DNA of 27,950 bases from Perkinsus chesapeaki (taxonomy: Eukaryota > Perkinsozoa > Perkinsida > Perkinsidae): NCBI GenBank assembly GCA_013115145.1, contig JAAPAO010000484.1:1-27950 (forward strand), in the 5' to 3' direction. Both the position numbers and the translations under genes were made by a program. The notes beneath the pieces are model-generated. The model ran no database searches. It worked only from the letters and a program-made list of their open reading frames with translations, and was not told the DNA's origin. Each line of letters opens with the position of its first letter. Position 1 is the first letter of the stretch. Shown piece by piece: positions 1-11,239 of this stretch.

Positions 1-1352
1 GATTGGTGGCGCGGATTGTGCGCCAGCTCAATCCTCATCCGCGAGCCCATATCAAGGATCGAGGATCACAGTTCTGGCGCCATCATAGCGCCACCATGGC
101 GCTGTTTGTGTATGCCTAACGTCGCTCAACTGTTATGCTGTTACACATATCACTCGTAATATGCCCGAGAACCTCTCGATTCTGTAGACTGTGCCACTCC
201 GTTCTATTAGATGCCCCCATCAATTGCCGATATCTAATTCTAATCGAGTGGTTGCAACTGTTCGAGTCGCTTAGTTCTTAATAAGTACCAACACCTTTGT
301 GCGATACTATTATCGTTCCCCATGCTACCGCCTACGTTCCTAACCCGGAGTGTAGGAGACTATTTCGAGCTTCTTTTATATCCATGTAGTCTCGTTCCAT
401 GAAAGTGAGAAGGCCTTTCTTTTAAATGCCGAGTATCCCCTGACTTACGCCGCCATTGCCCCGCCGTTGGGACACCGGCTCATCAAGTATAGCAAGAAAA
501 ATCTTTTTTGTTGCGTCGAGGTTGACCACAAGGTTCACCACGCACTCGGTTGACAACACGGTTACGCCGAGTAACCTCAATGTGGTTCAGATTGTATCAC
601 ATATTGCCAGTATGATACTGGGTAGTATACGGCTTCAGCCAAGACTTTACCGCGTGGACATCGTCGAGCAATAGCAGCACGGCCCGCCCGAGTCAGTGAG
701 CTTACACGACAAGTGGCAAACAGCGATCAAGTGACTTACATATTATATTCTTACCATGAGATCATTTTTATGGAACATTTCTCAGTACGGTGCTTTAGAA
801 GCTCAGCTGCTCCACTGTAGCTGTAGTTGCCCCGGGTAACCGGAACTCACACGTCGGAAGTTAACACCCTCGATTTACTGTACACTAGCAAGATGTAGAG
901 CTCGTTAAACCACACTGTTCGACGAGCTCAGGGTACGCTGTCCGATCTGAGGTGGCTACACTTACTTCTTGCATGCTTTGAGATGAATAAGTTGTGTGTC
1001 GTGTCTCACAATACGCTTCTCGGCGGGTTAAGCCAAGAGCAAGTTTATCTAATAGAAACAGTGTGGAAGATAGCCGATGAAACTGAGCACAAGTGAAGCG
1101 ATTTCCAATGTTTGTAAGGTCGTGAACCCTCCATATCTGTCCTCCTTGAAGCAAGCTAACCGTGAAGCTAACGTAAGTGGCTATAGGCTTGCGATAAGCG
1201 AGCTACTCGTTGTATTGTGATACACAGAGTGATCCGCCAGGCTGTTGTGAGACCATCGGGTGTTCATCTTTGACCGTCGTCAGCTATAAAGGCACTCAAT
1301 TCTCTTATCATTTGTCTGCTTCAGTATCCTTTACAGCCTCCTAAGTTCTCCG
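1..1352. other. 5' flank, no supported gene
   Basis: Open frames here are no longer than expected by chance in sequence of about 48% GC, and none shows a recognisable family, signal peptide or splice-consistent exon chain. I see no tRNA or rRNA signature. Confidence 0.5.
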
Positions 1353-1458
1353 ACTGGAACAAGCAATACCTATGGCATACAAGTTGTATGCCATAGGTAT
1401 TGCTGGTTCCAGTAACAGATAACAGCAGCGTTGTATGATACAACCTTGCTGTTGTCTG
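1353..1458. repeat. twin foldback palindromes
   Basis: Two inverted repeats lie 2 nt apart. The first has a 30-nt left arm (1353-1382), a single central base at 1383 and a 30-nt right arm (1384-1413) with one mismatch. The second has 21-nt arms (1416-1436 and 1438-1458) around a single base, 18 of 21 paired. The same layout, with unrelated sequence, recurs at 7008-7115. The architecture resembles double-hairpin or foldback mobile elements. Function is unknown; I see no coding capacity. Confidence 0.8.
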
Positions 1459-1827
1459 AAGCATTCATTTGTTACTTTGAAGACCCAGAATAAGTTGAGT
1501 CCATGAGTGTATCAATTCATCGTGTCGATTGATAGAAGCGCACACCTCTCCCAACAGCTAATTTATGAATCATATTAATGCTCGATTACAACCAACTGAA
1601 GGAGGCCTCGAAGATAATGTCCATCACCACAAGCGGGTCATGCCTCACCGCGGCGGCGTTACTAGCGAGGCTTTGCGGTATATCTATGAAAGTGTTGCCA
1701 GTAGACGCACGATTATGGTCAGTTCTAGGTGAACCGTTCCCCGGCAACAGTGAGGCCGACTGTCTGCTCAGGTCAAATTATCCTTTGCCCAGCTTCACGC
1801 CCGATTTCACTTCCTTGGGAGGTGCTC

Positions 1828-4380
1828 ATGAGCGAATCTACCGTCACTCACGATTCTGAAGAGCTTCTCCGCCGCATCCATCAAGCTGGTCTCTCACCGA
1901 GTAAAGATGTCTGGCAGAGCACCGTGTTGGAGACCTGCCGCGTGATGACTCTCGCTTTCGGGACCGACCTCGCCTTCGAGCTCATCGGTGGAGCTAATGC
2001 CTGTTTCGTCTTGGTACAGCCTGATCCAAACTCCCCCAGCGTCATCGCCCTCTTTGGCAATTTGAAATCCCTGCCAGCCCAGATAAAACGCAGTGCTTGT
2101 CCGCCGCCAATAGCGGAGTCCCGAGCGAAGCCCGATAGAATGCTTGACTGGAGTGCTGTGTTATACAGCTCGACGGTGTATCAGCGCGGTAACAAGATGC
2201 CCCCTGTCAAGCGTGCACGTTTGACTAACCAAAATTCCGAGTCACTGGGGAGCCAAGACCTTTCCTCATCCTTTGGGGAATGCGACCTGATGCGTCTTTT
2301 CCCAAGAGTTTTGACGAGCAGGGACGACTTTGCCGACCTTCCACTTGGAAGCGTGAAGCAGTTCCTCTCCGACGTCAACAGCGGGCTGCGCAATCGAGCT
2401 CTCGAGCTGCTGGGAAACTGGCAGAGCGACGGTCGGTTCAAAGGGCTGAAAGATACTTTTGTCTTCCAGGAGATAAAAGCAATTGACGAGTTTGAAGTAG
2501 AGCCGCACGCAGCCGCTCGAATCGCCGTTCAATTAATAGCTGAAGCGATGCCGCAAGGGCTACTCGGGTCTGCTAAGAATCGACAGATCGTATTGCGAAA
2601 TATAAGGAAGTGCTATTCCCTACGTGCTGGTGAAACTATAGGATTACGCAGTCTAACGTCTGGGATGAGAACTCGAATGCTGCCTGTGTCTCAAAGAACA
2701 GCTCAAATGTATTTATCTGAAATGGTGTGGTTCATCTTTGATCGGCTTGTCTTACCGATCACAAGACTCTGCTTTTATGTAACCGAGGTGCAGGATAAGA
2801 GGGTTGCTGGCCGCTTGCACTACTTCTACAAACCGGACTGGAGCGCGTTATGCGCTCGAGCAGCCAGGGGATATGTGGCGCATGTTGGACTCAAGAGAGT
2901 CGAAGATGGAATAGTGGACCGTACAGGCGACAGTAATCCCTCGTCTGGGAACAAACTAAGTAGAAGTGCCTCGTCAAGCAGCAGCAACAGCCTCCAGTCT
3001 GATGCAGGGTCGTCTCGTTCTGGTTCGGTCCGCAGCAGTCCAAAGGAACTTTCTCAGCTGTCCTCAGCTGAGCCCACTTTGACCCGCTATGGTTTGTCGC
3101 TCATGCCAATCCGGCATCATCCGAAATGCTCAACTCTGGCAGTCCGGAAAATTATTCACAAGGATGGGCGCCCTCGCCATAATTCATGTGGTGTGCGATG
3201 GATCCCCAAAACCAAGGGTGGTATGAGACCGATTGCACAACCCCCAAGGAGCTACCAGTCATCTGGTCGTGTTTGCCATCGCGAACTTATACGACCGATA
3301 AAGTTTTCTGGTGCTTTAGGGAGGTCGGTACTTGATCGGGATCAGCGTGCAGGTGAGCTCGAGGAGTTCCTACGGAAGCACCCGGGTGACTCAATCCATG
3401 TTGGTGTTTATGATCTGAAGAATTGTTACGAGAACATCAATCACAAGGACATCCTCGCGGCACTTCATCGATTAGAGCAGCCAGTGGAATCGTTGAAGGT
3501 CATTCGACTATTCAAAGGGCATCCGATAACACAAGAAGTCGGACTGTCTACTTGGTCTCCGCATAGAGTCACACTTCTCCTGCCCAAAACTCTTACTCGT
3601 GTCGCCCTTCGATCTGTCACTGTGGACCGTGTGAAGAACATATTGAATAATGTTGAACTCATTCTCCCGCATGGCCGGTACACATTCGATGGCAAAGGGC
3701 TTGTCCAAGGTGGGACTCTGTCACCGGTATTATGCTCACTGGCTCTTGGAAATTCCGACCCGCTCGCCGATGCTCCTATTTTTACCGCCAGGCTAGTTGA
3801 TGATGGACTACTTGTTGGTTCAAAGGACAGTGTGTCTAAAGCTCTGGAAGTCGTCAAAGGAAGGTAAGAGTGATATAGAAAGCAGTCCACTATACGGTTT
3901 GCTTTCCTAACTTTATACGCCGTGTAACAAATGAGTCTTGTCCCGCCTTCTCTCAGGTGGACTGGAGTGCATAAAACAGCTACGGCGGAGAGCGGCGAAA
4001 GTGCGTCGTGGGCAGGCTTCGTCATATCTCCAAATGATCGCTGGTTGAACTTCTCCTGTCGACCTGAGTCCAGTGGAGCCTCGAGTCGAGCAGGTTGCAC
4101 GACAAGATCCATCTCCTCCTGGGTTGACCGATCCTTGAAGCGATCCCTAGGACATCGAATGACAACGACATTGCTAAGCCATACACTTAACGAAAAGTCG
4201 ACTGTCCGCCGCAATATCCGAGCTGCCCAGAGGATGGCTGCCGCCAAGCTGCGATCTACTGTTGCAAGGAGACATAAGATCCACAAGCTACGAACTTCCT
4301 TGAAGGAAGTGAACGAGGCCCGAGCTCGTCTTACACTTTATATTGAGTATAGAATGCGAGCTAGTCAGAAGCTTTCTTAA
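1828..4380 (+). CDS. TERT: telomerase reverse transcriptase (TERT), two exons
   Basis: Catalytic subunit that copies telomerase RNA onto chromosome ends in the nucleus. Exons 1828-3863 and 3957-4380, with a GT-AG intron of 93 nt at 3864-3956; phase 2 is kept across the join, giving about 819 residues. Order of signatures: end of a TEN-like domain (FGTDLAFELI, 44-53); a CP-like stretch (VLYSSTVYQ, 111-119); T motif (FYVTE at 316-320, then YFYKPDWS); motifs 1/2 (RWIPKTKGGMRPIA, 457-470); motif A (YDLKNCY, Asp529); a fingers insertion; motif B' (QGGTLS, 627-632); motif C (RLVDDGLLV, Asp658/Asp659); motif E (WAGFVIS, 697-703); and a short C-terminal extension. The LVDD form of motif C together with the T motif separates it from retroelement RTs. 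Odd: a Ser-rich linker at 371-413 between T and motif 1, a short motif C-E distance, and a short N terminus. The frame stays open upstream of 1828, so 5' exons may be missed. Confidence 0.9.
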
Positions 4381-5001
4381 AGTGTGACCATGTTGAGTGT
4401 GTTACATCGTAGTTCCCAGTTACTAGAGTGAGCAACGTTCCGACCCAGAAGGGCCTCACGAAGAGTACACTGGTTGGTCGAAATGGCACCGGCCAAGTTC
4501 AAGCGGGCTTTCTTCGGCTGTTGGTCTTAATGAGATTCCTAATGTATACTCTGTGTGATGCGAAACACTATCGCCTGACCCCTTCGAACGCTTGTTCGTG
4601 ACGCAGAGACCTTGGCGAGGCCTAAGAGGATCCTACGACTATTCCGGATGGGGCTGAGTAGAGCTTTGTCTATAGAGTTGATTTCCTTCGTGGAAATTCC
4701 ATGCTGAATCCTCACGGATACAAGGCGTTACTGACACTTGCATGGCATGTGGAGGGGTGGCATCTTACCTTGCACTGCAGAACTTGGGCTGACAATAAAC
4801 CATGAATACGGGCTTCCGCCAGACCCTTCCAGAATACTGTTAATACCGAGATTAACAATCCAAATTCAGTATTCTATGAGATTGACACCTTAGCTACGGC
4901 TCACAATTCTTCTAAGGTGGAAGTTATCATCAGGACTCATTTCAACGAAAGTGGGTGTATGAAAAAAACACCACATTGACAGACACCCTGACTCGGACTT
5001 G
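4381..5001. other. convergent intergenic region
   Basis: Lies between the stop of TERT (+) and the stop of the S10 gene (-), so it must hold both 3' ends. No clear poly(A) signal, RNA gene or extra exon was recognised. Confidence 0.5.
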
Positions 5002-7869
5002 TCAGAAGTTACGCGATACGAAGTCATTGACGAGTCGTAAAGTCTCTTGAGGTTTCTCTCGAGTTGGATCATGGCCGGCAGCGTATACCTGAGAGGAACG
5101 CTGATTGGTACCCGTTGTACAGTACATACAAATCCAGGAACCACAAGCAGACTCAATGTAGAAAGGCTAACTGTATCAACAAGCTCACCTGAACGAATGT
5201 GTAATGTCCACGGTCAATGCTCCTTCTTAGTCCGATCTCCCGACCGGTGTTGTCCTGAGGTACAGACAGTATTCTGCTGTGAAAAACTTAGTCACCGCTT
5301 TCGAATTAGAAAATATAATGAATAGTAGCGAGCACTGCTTGTGGTAACACATCATTAGTTGCTGCTGGCCTAGCAGCAACCAATCGTGTGTCACTATAAC
5401 TACGGCTCGGCCATCCAGTGAGCTACTCTGGAGATTAAGATATGGGATGGTTACCTTGACCGGGACATCTGGTGCGGATTTGAAAGCCTCTTGTTTAGAC
5501 CATCCCATTCCTAGCATCCAGTTTTTCAACCCGAGGTAATTACAAACATAGTCGCGATCACCAGCTATAACCATCACCTGGGGCAATTTCAAGAAGAATA
5601 GTTCCCATGAATTACTGCGACGATACTTACACGTATGCCAGCCTCTAGTAGGCTTGGAATACTCTGATCTACCTTGAGGAGTCCATATTTCTTTAAAGAA
5701 TCATATACCTGTCGGAGGCTCCGGAGACATCTTATAGAGGGGCCTTACTGTCCTATTGAAGGAGAAGTAATTATCTGTAATACCGAAAAATTGCTTAACC
5801 GTTGGACTGTTCATATACTTCTGAATCTAGCCCGATGGACTGTACCATACTTTGAGGCAGCGGAGAACATTACATTGGGGGGATTTTCCTGGTTGTCACA
5901 TCCTCGGGGTAGCTGATCTGCGGGATGAGGGCAAGTTTGAGCCAAATCGTATCTAAAAGGCGCCTTCTATGTTAATCTATTCTGATCTACCGTAGATTAC
6001 AGATTGTATCCGTTCGCTTTCACCGGGGCGTATGCGACCCTCCGACAGAAAAGATCCGCTGTTCTACATAGAGCACCTGATGTTCTGTACGCTAGGTGCC
6101 CATTTTCTGGAAACTCAAACTATTTTCAATGAACTCACTCTGATAATTGCAGGCTTTGATCTGTTCCAGGCAATCACGCATCGATGATACCATTTCCTTG
6201 TACCTGGGGATAGTCAGACTTAACACGCTATACTCATCTCAACTGGCAACTCACTGGACCTGGGATATAACCGGCTTAGTAGTAGTGCTCTTGAATGCCA
6301 TCTCGGGGTAAAAAGGGTACCTGCCAGTTTCCGCCCACAAAATATATTCTTCAGTCGCGGAGGCCATTCAGAGGTTTATCGCCAAGGAAGCGAAGCACAT
6401 AATATGAGACTGAATATGAATATGTTTCTAGAGACTACATAAGTATCTACAAAATAGTAACACTGGAATGCTATATATGCTGTATACCGGCACCGGCGGT
6501 GCCGCACCTCGCCCGTTAGATTGGTCCAACTAACAGAGCTTTGACATCAAATGGACTCGCTTCACAGATTGTTTTCCCATTGTGAAAATGGGACAATATT
6601 GTGAAACTTCCGGTGATTGGTCGTGTTGAACAGTCTTTCCAACTCTGCGACTGGCTTGGCGTCTCCGCAATCATGAAGCATGCCCACTAAGAATTTTATA
6701 CTTTCCGCACTCGTAGGCATACTGTGAAAGAGGATCAATCTTGGCGTTCACAAATATGAGTCCTTCTAGGGCCATCTTAGATTGGTGCATCATCTTGGCT
6801 ACTTGGGGAAGGATGTGTCCTGCACGAGATCAAGTGCAGGTAAAGTATTCGTGACCAATTACCTGCAAACGAGAACCCTATTATATAGAGGGCTCCCTCA
6901 TAGCGCGTGTAATTTCGGAAATACTTGACGAAGTTGTATCTGTTCAACAAGATATTATTCGGGTAAGGCGTATATCTCTAGCGGTTCACTCAACTTTCCT
7001 AGGTAGTAGTATCGTTTACAGTCTTACACTGCTACCGGGTAGCAGTGTCAGACTGTAGACGATACTAGACGTATAGAAGCTAGGGGTAGCAGCTACCCCT
7101 CAGCTTCCTGTATACGATTGTCCCGAGACTACATAAGTATAACCCGATGAAAAATAAGGCAATACCACTGAGTTTTCGTGGATATTTGTCACGAGCCAGT
7201 GGGCAAGAGTCAGTTGCTCAATGAGCAATCCTCACTCCACGCGTCTTACACGTTCGTAACGACTTCCCCTTCATCTAACTCTTGAGAAGAACCAGTGCTA
7301 TATCCAACGCCAACAGGATGGTCCAGCCAAACCACGTTCGCCTTCGTTGTCCAGGCGTAACTAAAGATAACTAATGATTACAACCGAATCAATAAGAGCC
7401 CTACGGGTTGTTTTTCGCTGATGCGCCATCAGGATTAACAGTACATGGGCCATTGTGCGCAACAGCCAGTACAGTAGAAGCTGACCCCGGGCCCGGGCTC
7501 AATACGATGAATACAGGGTCACTTGCAGGGTCATTACGTGACTCGAACGTCCAGAAGAAGTACCTAAAGCTCCACAAACAGCACCAACGCTCCTCCCACT
7601 CTCGCAGCTCTCCTAGTCTCATTCTGCAAAGCGAGTGTTCATCGCACCAGTGATGCCCTACTGTTTGTTGGAACGCTTTGGATCAACTTTGTAGCGTCCG
7701 TGAGCCTGGTTCACGGCAGGGTCACAGAGACCACCCTTACCCATACGTAGCATCTCGAGGATTTCAGCATCTGCATAGTGGAGAGTGTGGAAGGAGGCAG
7801 GAGCTTGAAATTACGATAGCACAGCCAGTGCAGGCTGAACACCAATAGTAAACTGCGTTGTGAGGTCAT
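5002..7869 (-). CDS. peptidase S10 (serine carboxypeptidase-like), 15 exons
   Basis: Secreted or lysosomal alpha/beta-hydrolase of family S10, 430 codons after splicing. Exons: 7869-7815, 7770-7662, 7563-7405, 7360-7250, 6939-6863, 6819-6723, 6320-6255, 6203-6139, 6058-6024, 5966-5874, 5820-5749, 5708-5631, 5577-5455, 5254-5189, 5088-5002. All joins are GT-AG and phase-consistent; the sum is 1293 nt. Residues 1-18 form a signal peptide (MTSQRSLLLVFS...). Landmarks: YFFWTFES (56-63), PGPG (78-81), NGPC (92-95), LDHPVGVGYS, GFSFAGH with nucleophile Ser168, AGDRDYVCN with Asp348, and YAAGH with His408. The triad is present. The positions that in carboxypeptidase Y bind the substrate carboxylate (Asn51, Glu65, Glu145) appear as Ser77, His91 and Phe167, so classical carboxypeptidase action is doubtful. 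Introns are mostly 40-57 nt, but introns 4 (310 nt) and 6 (402 nt) are long and carry repeats. Exons 9 and 14 are the least certain. Confidence 0.88.
5358..5380. repeat. perfect hairpin in S10 intron 13
   Basis: Nine-base arms (GTTGCTGCT and AGCAGCAAC) flank a five-base loop, inside the 200-nt intron 13 of the S10 gene, which is longer than most introns here. Confidence 0.8.
6431..7140. repeat. 16-bp direct repeat in two introns
   Basis: The same 16-mer, gagactacataagtat, occurs at 6431-6446 in intron 6 and at 7125-7140 in intron 4 of the S10 gene, 694 bp apart and in the same orientation. These are that gene's two longest introns. The coordinates span both copies; the sequence between them is S10 exons and introns. 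Confidence 0.85.
7008..7115. repeat. second twin foldback, inside S10 intron 4
   Basis: First palindrome: arms 7008-7036 and 7038-7066 around one central base, 27 of 29 paired. Four nucleotides later a second one runs 7071-7115 around a single base near 7091, its outer part needing small indels. Size, spacing and single-base centres closely match the pair at 1353-1458, although the sequences differ. Confidence 0.8.
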
Positions 7870-8169
7870 TTGAGTGCACAACTCTGGTCGCCAAAATAGC
7901 CGTTCCGAGAATCATTCGCTCCCTATCTGAAATCCAGTATGGAATGTGCGGTATACTCGTATACTTAACAAGAAGTCTGCACGCATATCCACCATGGGGC
8001 GCTGACTGAGATTGCTCCAGCGTCACATACTAGAAATACTGATTCAGGTAATGGTCCTCTGGCATCACATGAACCATGTCAATGAGAGAGAGCCTTTTGC
8101 GGTTTTGGTGCATTCCGCACAGCGGGGGGCAGACTGCAGACGTCGTTATCTCGAAGCGACTGACTGTTT

Positions 8170-8579
8170 GACGGGCACTCCGATAATATTGATCAAGTGG
8201 AGCAGCTCCACGACTATTGCGAGGGTATCCATCTCCTCGTATACTTTCAACTGAGGCTACTCCTATACCGAGCAGTTTCATTCTAGTAGAACGAAACTAG
8301 TATTCATTCATTCAGGGAAGCAGATCAAGCTGGAGATCGATAGGGCGTCCATCGAGAAGTCGTGCCATGAGATGAGCGGTACAGATGAAAGCTACCATTG
8401 TGATCGAAAGAGCCTCTCCACGATGGTCCTCACTGAGCGCTCCTCAGCAAGGAGTGATGGAGGGCGCTATCTCGGAACGCGACTACGGTGAGGTTATTGC
8501 AATGGCTGCGCCACGGTTCACAGTGCTCAGGTCCAAAGTCCTACTCCGAATAGGCATTTTGGTTATCACGGTGTGGTAA
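8170..8579 (+). CDS. possible exons of an unknown gene
   Basis: Three open segments join in frame through GT-AG introns: one ending at 8224, then 8316-8378, then 8452-8579 with a TAA stop. Both joins are phase 1. The joined reading is varied and protein-like (for example QLHDYCEG, IKLEIDRASIEKSCHEM, AISERDYGEVIAMAAPRF), without low complexity. I find no start codon or 5' exons and cannot name a family. The second acceptor (CAAG) is weak, and an 83-codon ATG frame on the other strand (8281-8030) overlaps. This could be a chance assembly. Confidence 0.3.
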
Positions 8580-9263
8580 TCAGAATTTGAATCATTATCT
8601 GCGATGTGTTTGTCAGACATTGTTCGATACTTCTCTCTACGAAGCAAAAATATAAAAATATGGCTGCTATAATCTGGCTATCATCACACTCTTCAGTTGT
8701 AGGCGTCGATTTGATTCGCTCTGAGGTCGAGCAGTAGCACGGCTCCTGCCAATATGTCTCCAGTCTGAGACTTTTTCAACAAGAAATATTCCCAAAGAAT
8801 ACCGTGAAATAAGTAAACACCTTATATGCCGTCCCTGATAGGGCAATCGGCAGCCTCCAGTACTAGTAGCGGCTATCCCGTAACTAACTGACTGAATACA
8901 ACAACCATGATACCTTTAGACTTGTATGATAGTAATGCTATGCCATAATTGTATAATAGTATGTTGGAGTTCCAGTGAGGCCCGAGAGCTTTCAGATTGA
9001 AATCACTCTACTGGAATACTCCATTAACGATGATACATACGGCTTGGGAACTATAACTTTACACTTGAGTAATAATCAAGACTAGTGATTCAAAAGGTCA
9101 AAGTGAAGTCGTTCAACTTCACTTGAAGTTCGGACTTGGAAGTTCGCCAGAAGTGACCACTAGAAGGCACTAAAAGGCTGGATGACCATTCAGGGAATTC
9201 TAGCGACCTAACATTGTGAATATCGAGTCACCGTTGTGCTGTTACTCTAGTAATCCATTCGGA
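8580..9263. other. intergenic, nothing supported
   Basis: AT-richer stretch with short inverted repeats (for example around 9110-9150). No gene, RNA or element recognised. Confidence 0.5.
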
Positions 9264-9515
9264 CTACTGCATTTGCGGGAAGTCGACATGCTTAGGGCAA
9301 CACCTGCTGCACGGCTCAGCTGCGAAGCTGCAGCCAATGGTAGTAGCCAAGCATGCAGCCATAGTTGGGGGGAAATAGACGCCCCCCGCACAATACTTGC
9401 ACCAGTTGCAACCCCTTTTAGTTCTTTTGAGAAGCCTTGGCTCGGGGTTAACTTCCGAAATCGAGGCAATACCGGCAGGCATGATAGCAATGCATATGAT
9501 CTTGGATAATTTCAT
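9264..9515 (-). CDS. secreted eight-cysteine peptide, copy A
   Basis: Single-exon frame of 83 codons from ATG at 9515. Residues 1-20 (MKLSKIICIAIMPAGIASIS) look like a signal peptide. A short, possibly pro-region follows with dibasic pairs (LLKRTKRG) that could be processing sites. The mature part has cysteines spaced C-x2-C-x2-C-x12-C-x6-C-x6-C-x2-CC, beginning CNWCKYCAGG. Copy C at 13341-13559 has exactly the same spacing, which is the main evidence that this is a gene and not a chance frame. Function is unknown: a secreted structural, defence or effector peptide are all possible. I do not recognise a described family. Confidence 0.72.
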   Translation of the reverse strand: MKLSKIICIAIMPAGIASISEVNPEPRLLKRTKRGCNWCKYCAGGVYFPPTMAACLATTIGCSFAAEPCSRCCPKHVDFPQMQ

Positions 9516-9583
9516 TTAGTAATTTTAATAAAAAATGCTGGGTGATGACTACAAACCCGCATACTCCACAGTGCGATTCATCT

Positions 9584-9710
9584 CATTGGCCATGTTCCAT
9601 ATTTGGACATGCGTGCAGGACCGCGAGTGAGGAGCTGCATGCTTTAGGATATTATAAATTATAATTTATAGTGTGCATATGGTTGAGACTGCGTCATTCC
9701 AACCACTCTT
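9584..9710. repeat. duplicated block, copy 1
   Basis: Similar to 12024-12140 with scattered substitutions and indels; shared pieces include catattYggaYatgcgtg and gttgagRctgcRtcattcca. It lies just upstream of peptide gene copy A. It may be a remnant of a shared duplication unit or part of an unrecognised exon. Confidence 0.65.
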
Positions 9711-11239
9711 AGGGCCGCCATTCTACAGCATCACACTTTCCAGAGAGAGACGCCAGGTGCCGGCTGTAGCAAAATCGAGTATCAATAAGGTTTATGCAGT
9801 CGTAAATTTGTTGCCGTTCTTTCTCCGGCAGTCCTCATACGTGTGCGTATAGCTATTGATCACGGTGCTATAGGTCATCTCAGGAAACTATTGGTGCCAG
9901 ACTTCATCGAGGACGAAGCCCTTGAGGTTGTCAGGTTAGGCTCATGTCAAAGACGCATCGAGACTCAACCTAACCTAGCTTACGAAGTTTGCTAAGAGTG
10001 TTTTCACACGGTGCGACTATTCTTCCACCAGGGTGGTCGCACGTCTAGTCTGGCGATTTCTTTTGTCCACTCGCTGTGACTGATCTGAGGATGCCTACCA
10101 TCTAGTTACGGCTCGCAACTCCCGACTTTTAGGTTGGTCTCCGTAGGCCCAATCGCCCGTCTCATCTCTCGGGGCTACACATTCCTGACTTTGTATATGT
10201 TATTTATACAATGGAGCGCCTCCCGCTCCATTGTACATGCGTGCACAGCTAATTCCCCTTGCGAGAGTGAGCGGAGTGAAATGGAACCTTTGTTGACTCC
10301 TTTCTCGCCTGATGTTCGTATTTATGAACGAAGGGCAAGCAACAGTATACGACTATCTTGGATATACTTACGAACTCGACGCTAGCGAGGAAAGCGGGAA
10401 GGAATAATTCCCGGCACCGAGCTGATACGCTTAATTAAATCTTACCCTCCATGTTCGACGTTGTACGTTGTCGTTGTGCGCAAGCCGCTTTTAGTACAGT
10501 AAATTCTTGTATGTTCGGTAGGGTGAGTTACAGCGATCGGACTGCGGATTTAGCATATCGTCTCGTACTCAGGGGCGTCGAGGTGGCGCCGAACTTGCAC
10601 GCGCAAGACTAGGTCCCGGCCTCGCACTCGCACTGCGCAGGGCGAATCGGAACCCACTTGTTTTACTCCGGCAAAACCTCGTTCACCGCTTATAAGAGAT
10701 CTCACAGCGTCAAGATCCGTGTGTAGGACTTCATGGTATTCCCCGTCCTTCTTGACGTCCACAAAACGCCAGATGTGTACTCGGGGCTCGAGGTTATGTG
10801 AGGCACACTAGACTCAACGAAACTCTAATATTGACAACAAAAAGAATAAAGGGTTGGGCGGACGGAAAGCGCTGGACGCTACGCCTCCAGGAGAGTATCT
10901 AAAGTCCTAAACTGTGTATTAAACAGAGGAGCAGACAGCGTTAACAGGAAATGGTACTGCTGCCCACTAAAGGACTATAACCCCTACTTCAGAAGGACAA
11001 TGTCTGTCCATTATCGCATTATCACAGGCACAGCTTATTGTAATGTGAAAATCGAGGTCCAAGATAGAAAAGAGTAGGAGGTAGAAGATAGATCGAATTC
11101 GAAGGATTCGAGCCATACTGGCAATAACACTGACATAAGATTGACCTAACATAGAGGGAGTATAATAGACATATGTAGCCGTTCATCATCATCTTCAGCA
11201 GCATCTCTCGCTAACATCAACGCCGATACTGCGCCCGAA
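9711..11239. other. intergenic, hairpin-rich
   Basis: No supportable gene. It contains several short inverted repeats, the clearest being the one with arms ACAATGGAGCG and CGCTCCATTGT near 10208-10234, and a GTGCGAC/GTCGCAC pair near 10010-10042. Confidence 0.5.

Noticed and set aside
885-1154. 89-codon minus-strand frame
   Set aside because: No signal, domain or neighbour support; within chance expectation.
1729-1827. 5' extension of TERT to a GTG codon
   Set aside because: Non-ATG start in a eukaryote, and the 33 extra residues show no TERT similarity; the first in-frame ATG is 1828.
3465-4286. 273-codon open frame on the minus strand
   Set aside because: Antisense shadow of TERT, covering motif and intron regions of the real gene; composition is not protein-like.
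7408-7653. 81-codon plus-strand frame
   Set aside because: Antisense to S10 exon 3, which has clear family motifs on the other strand.
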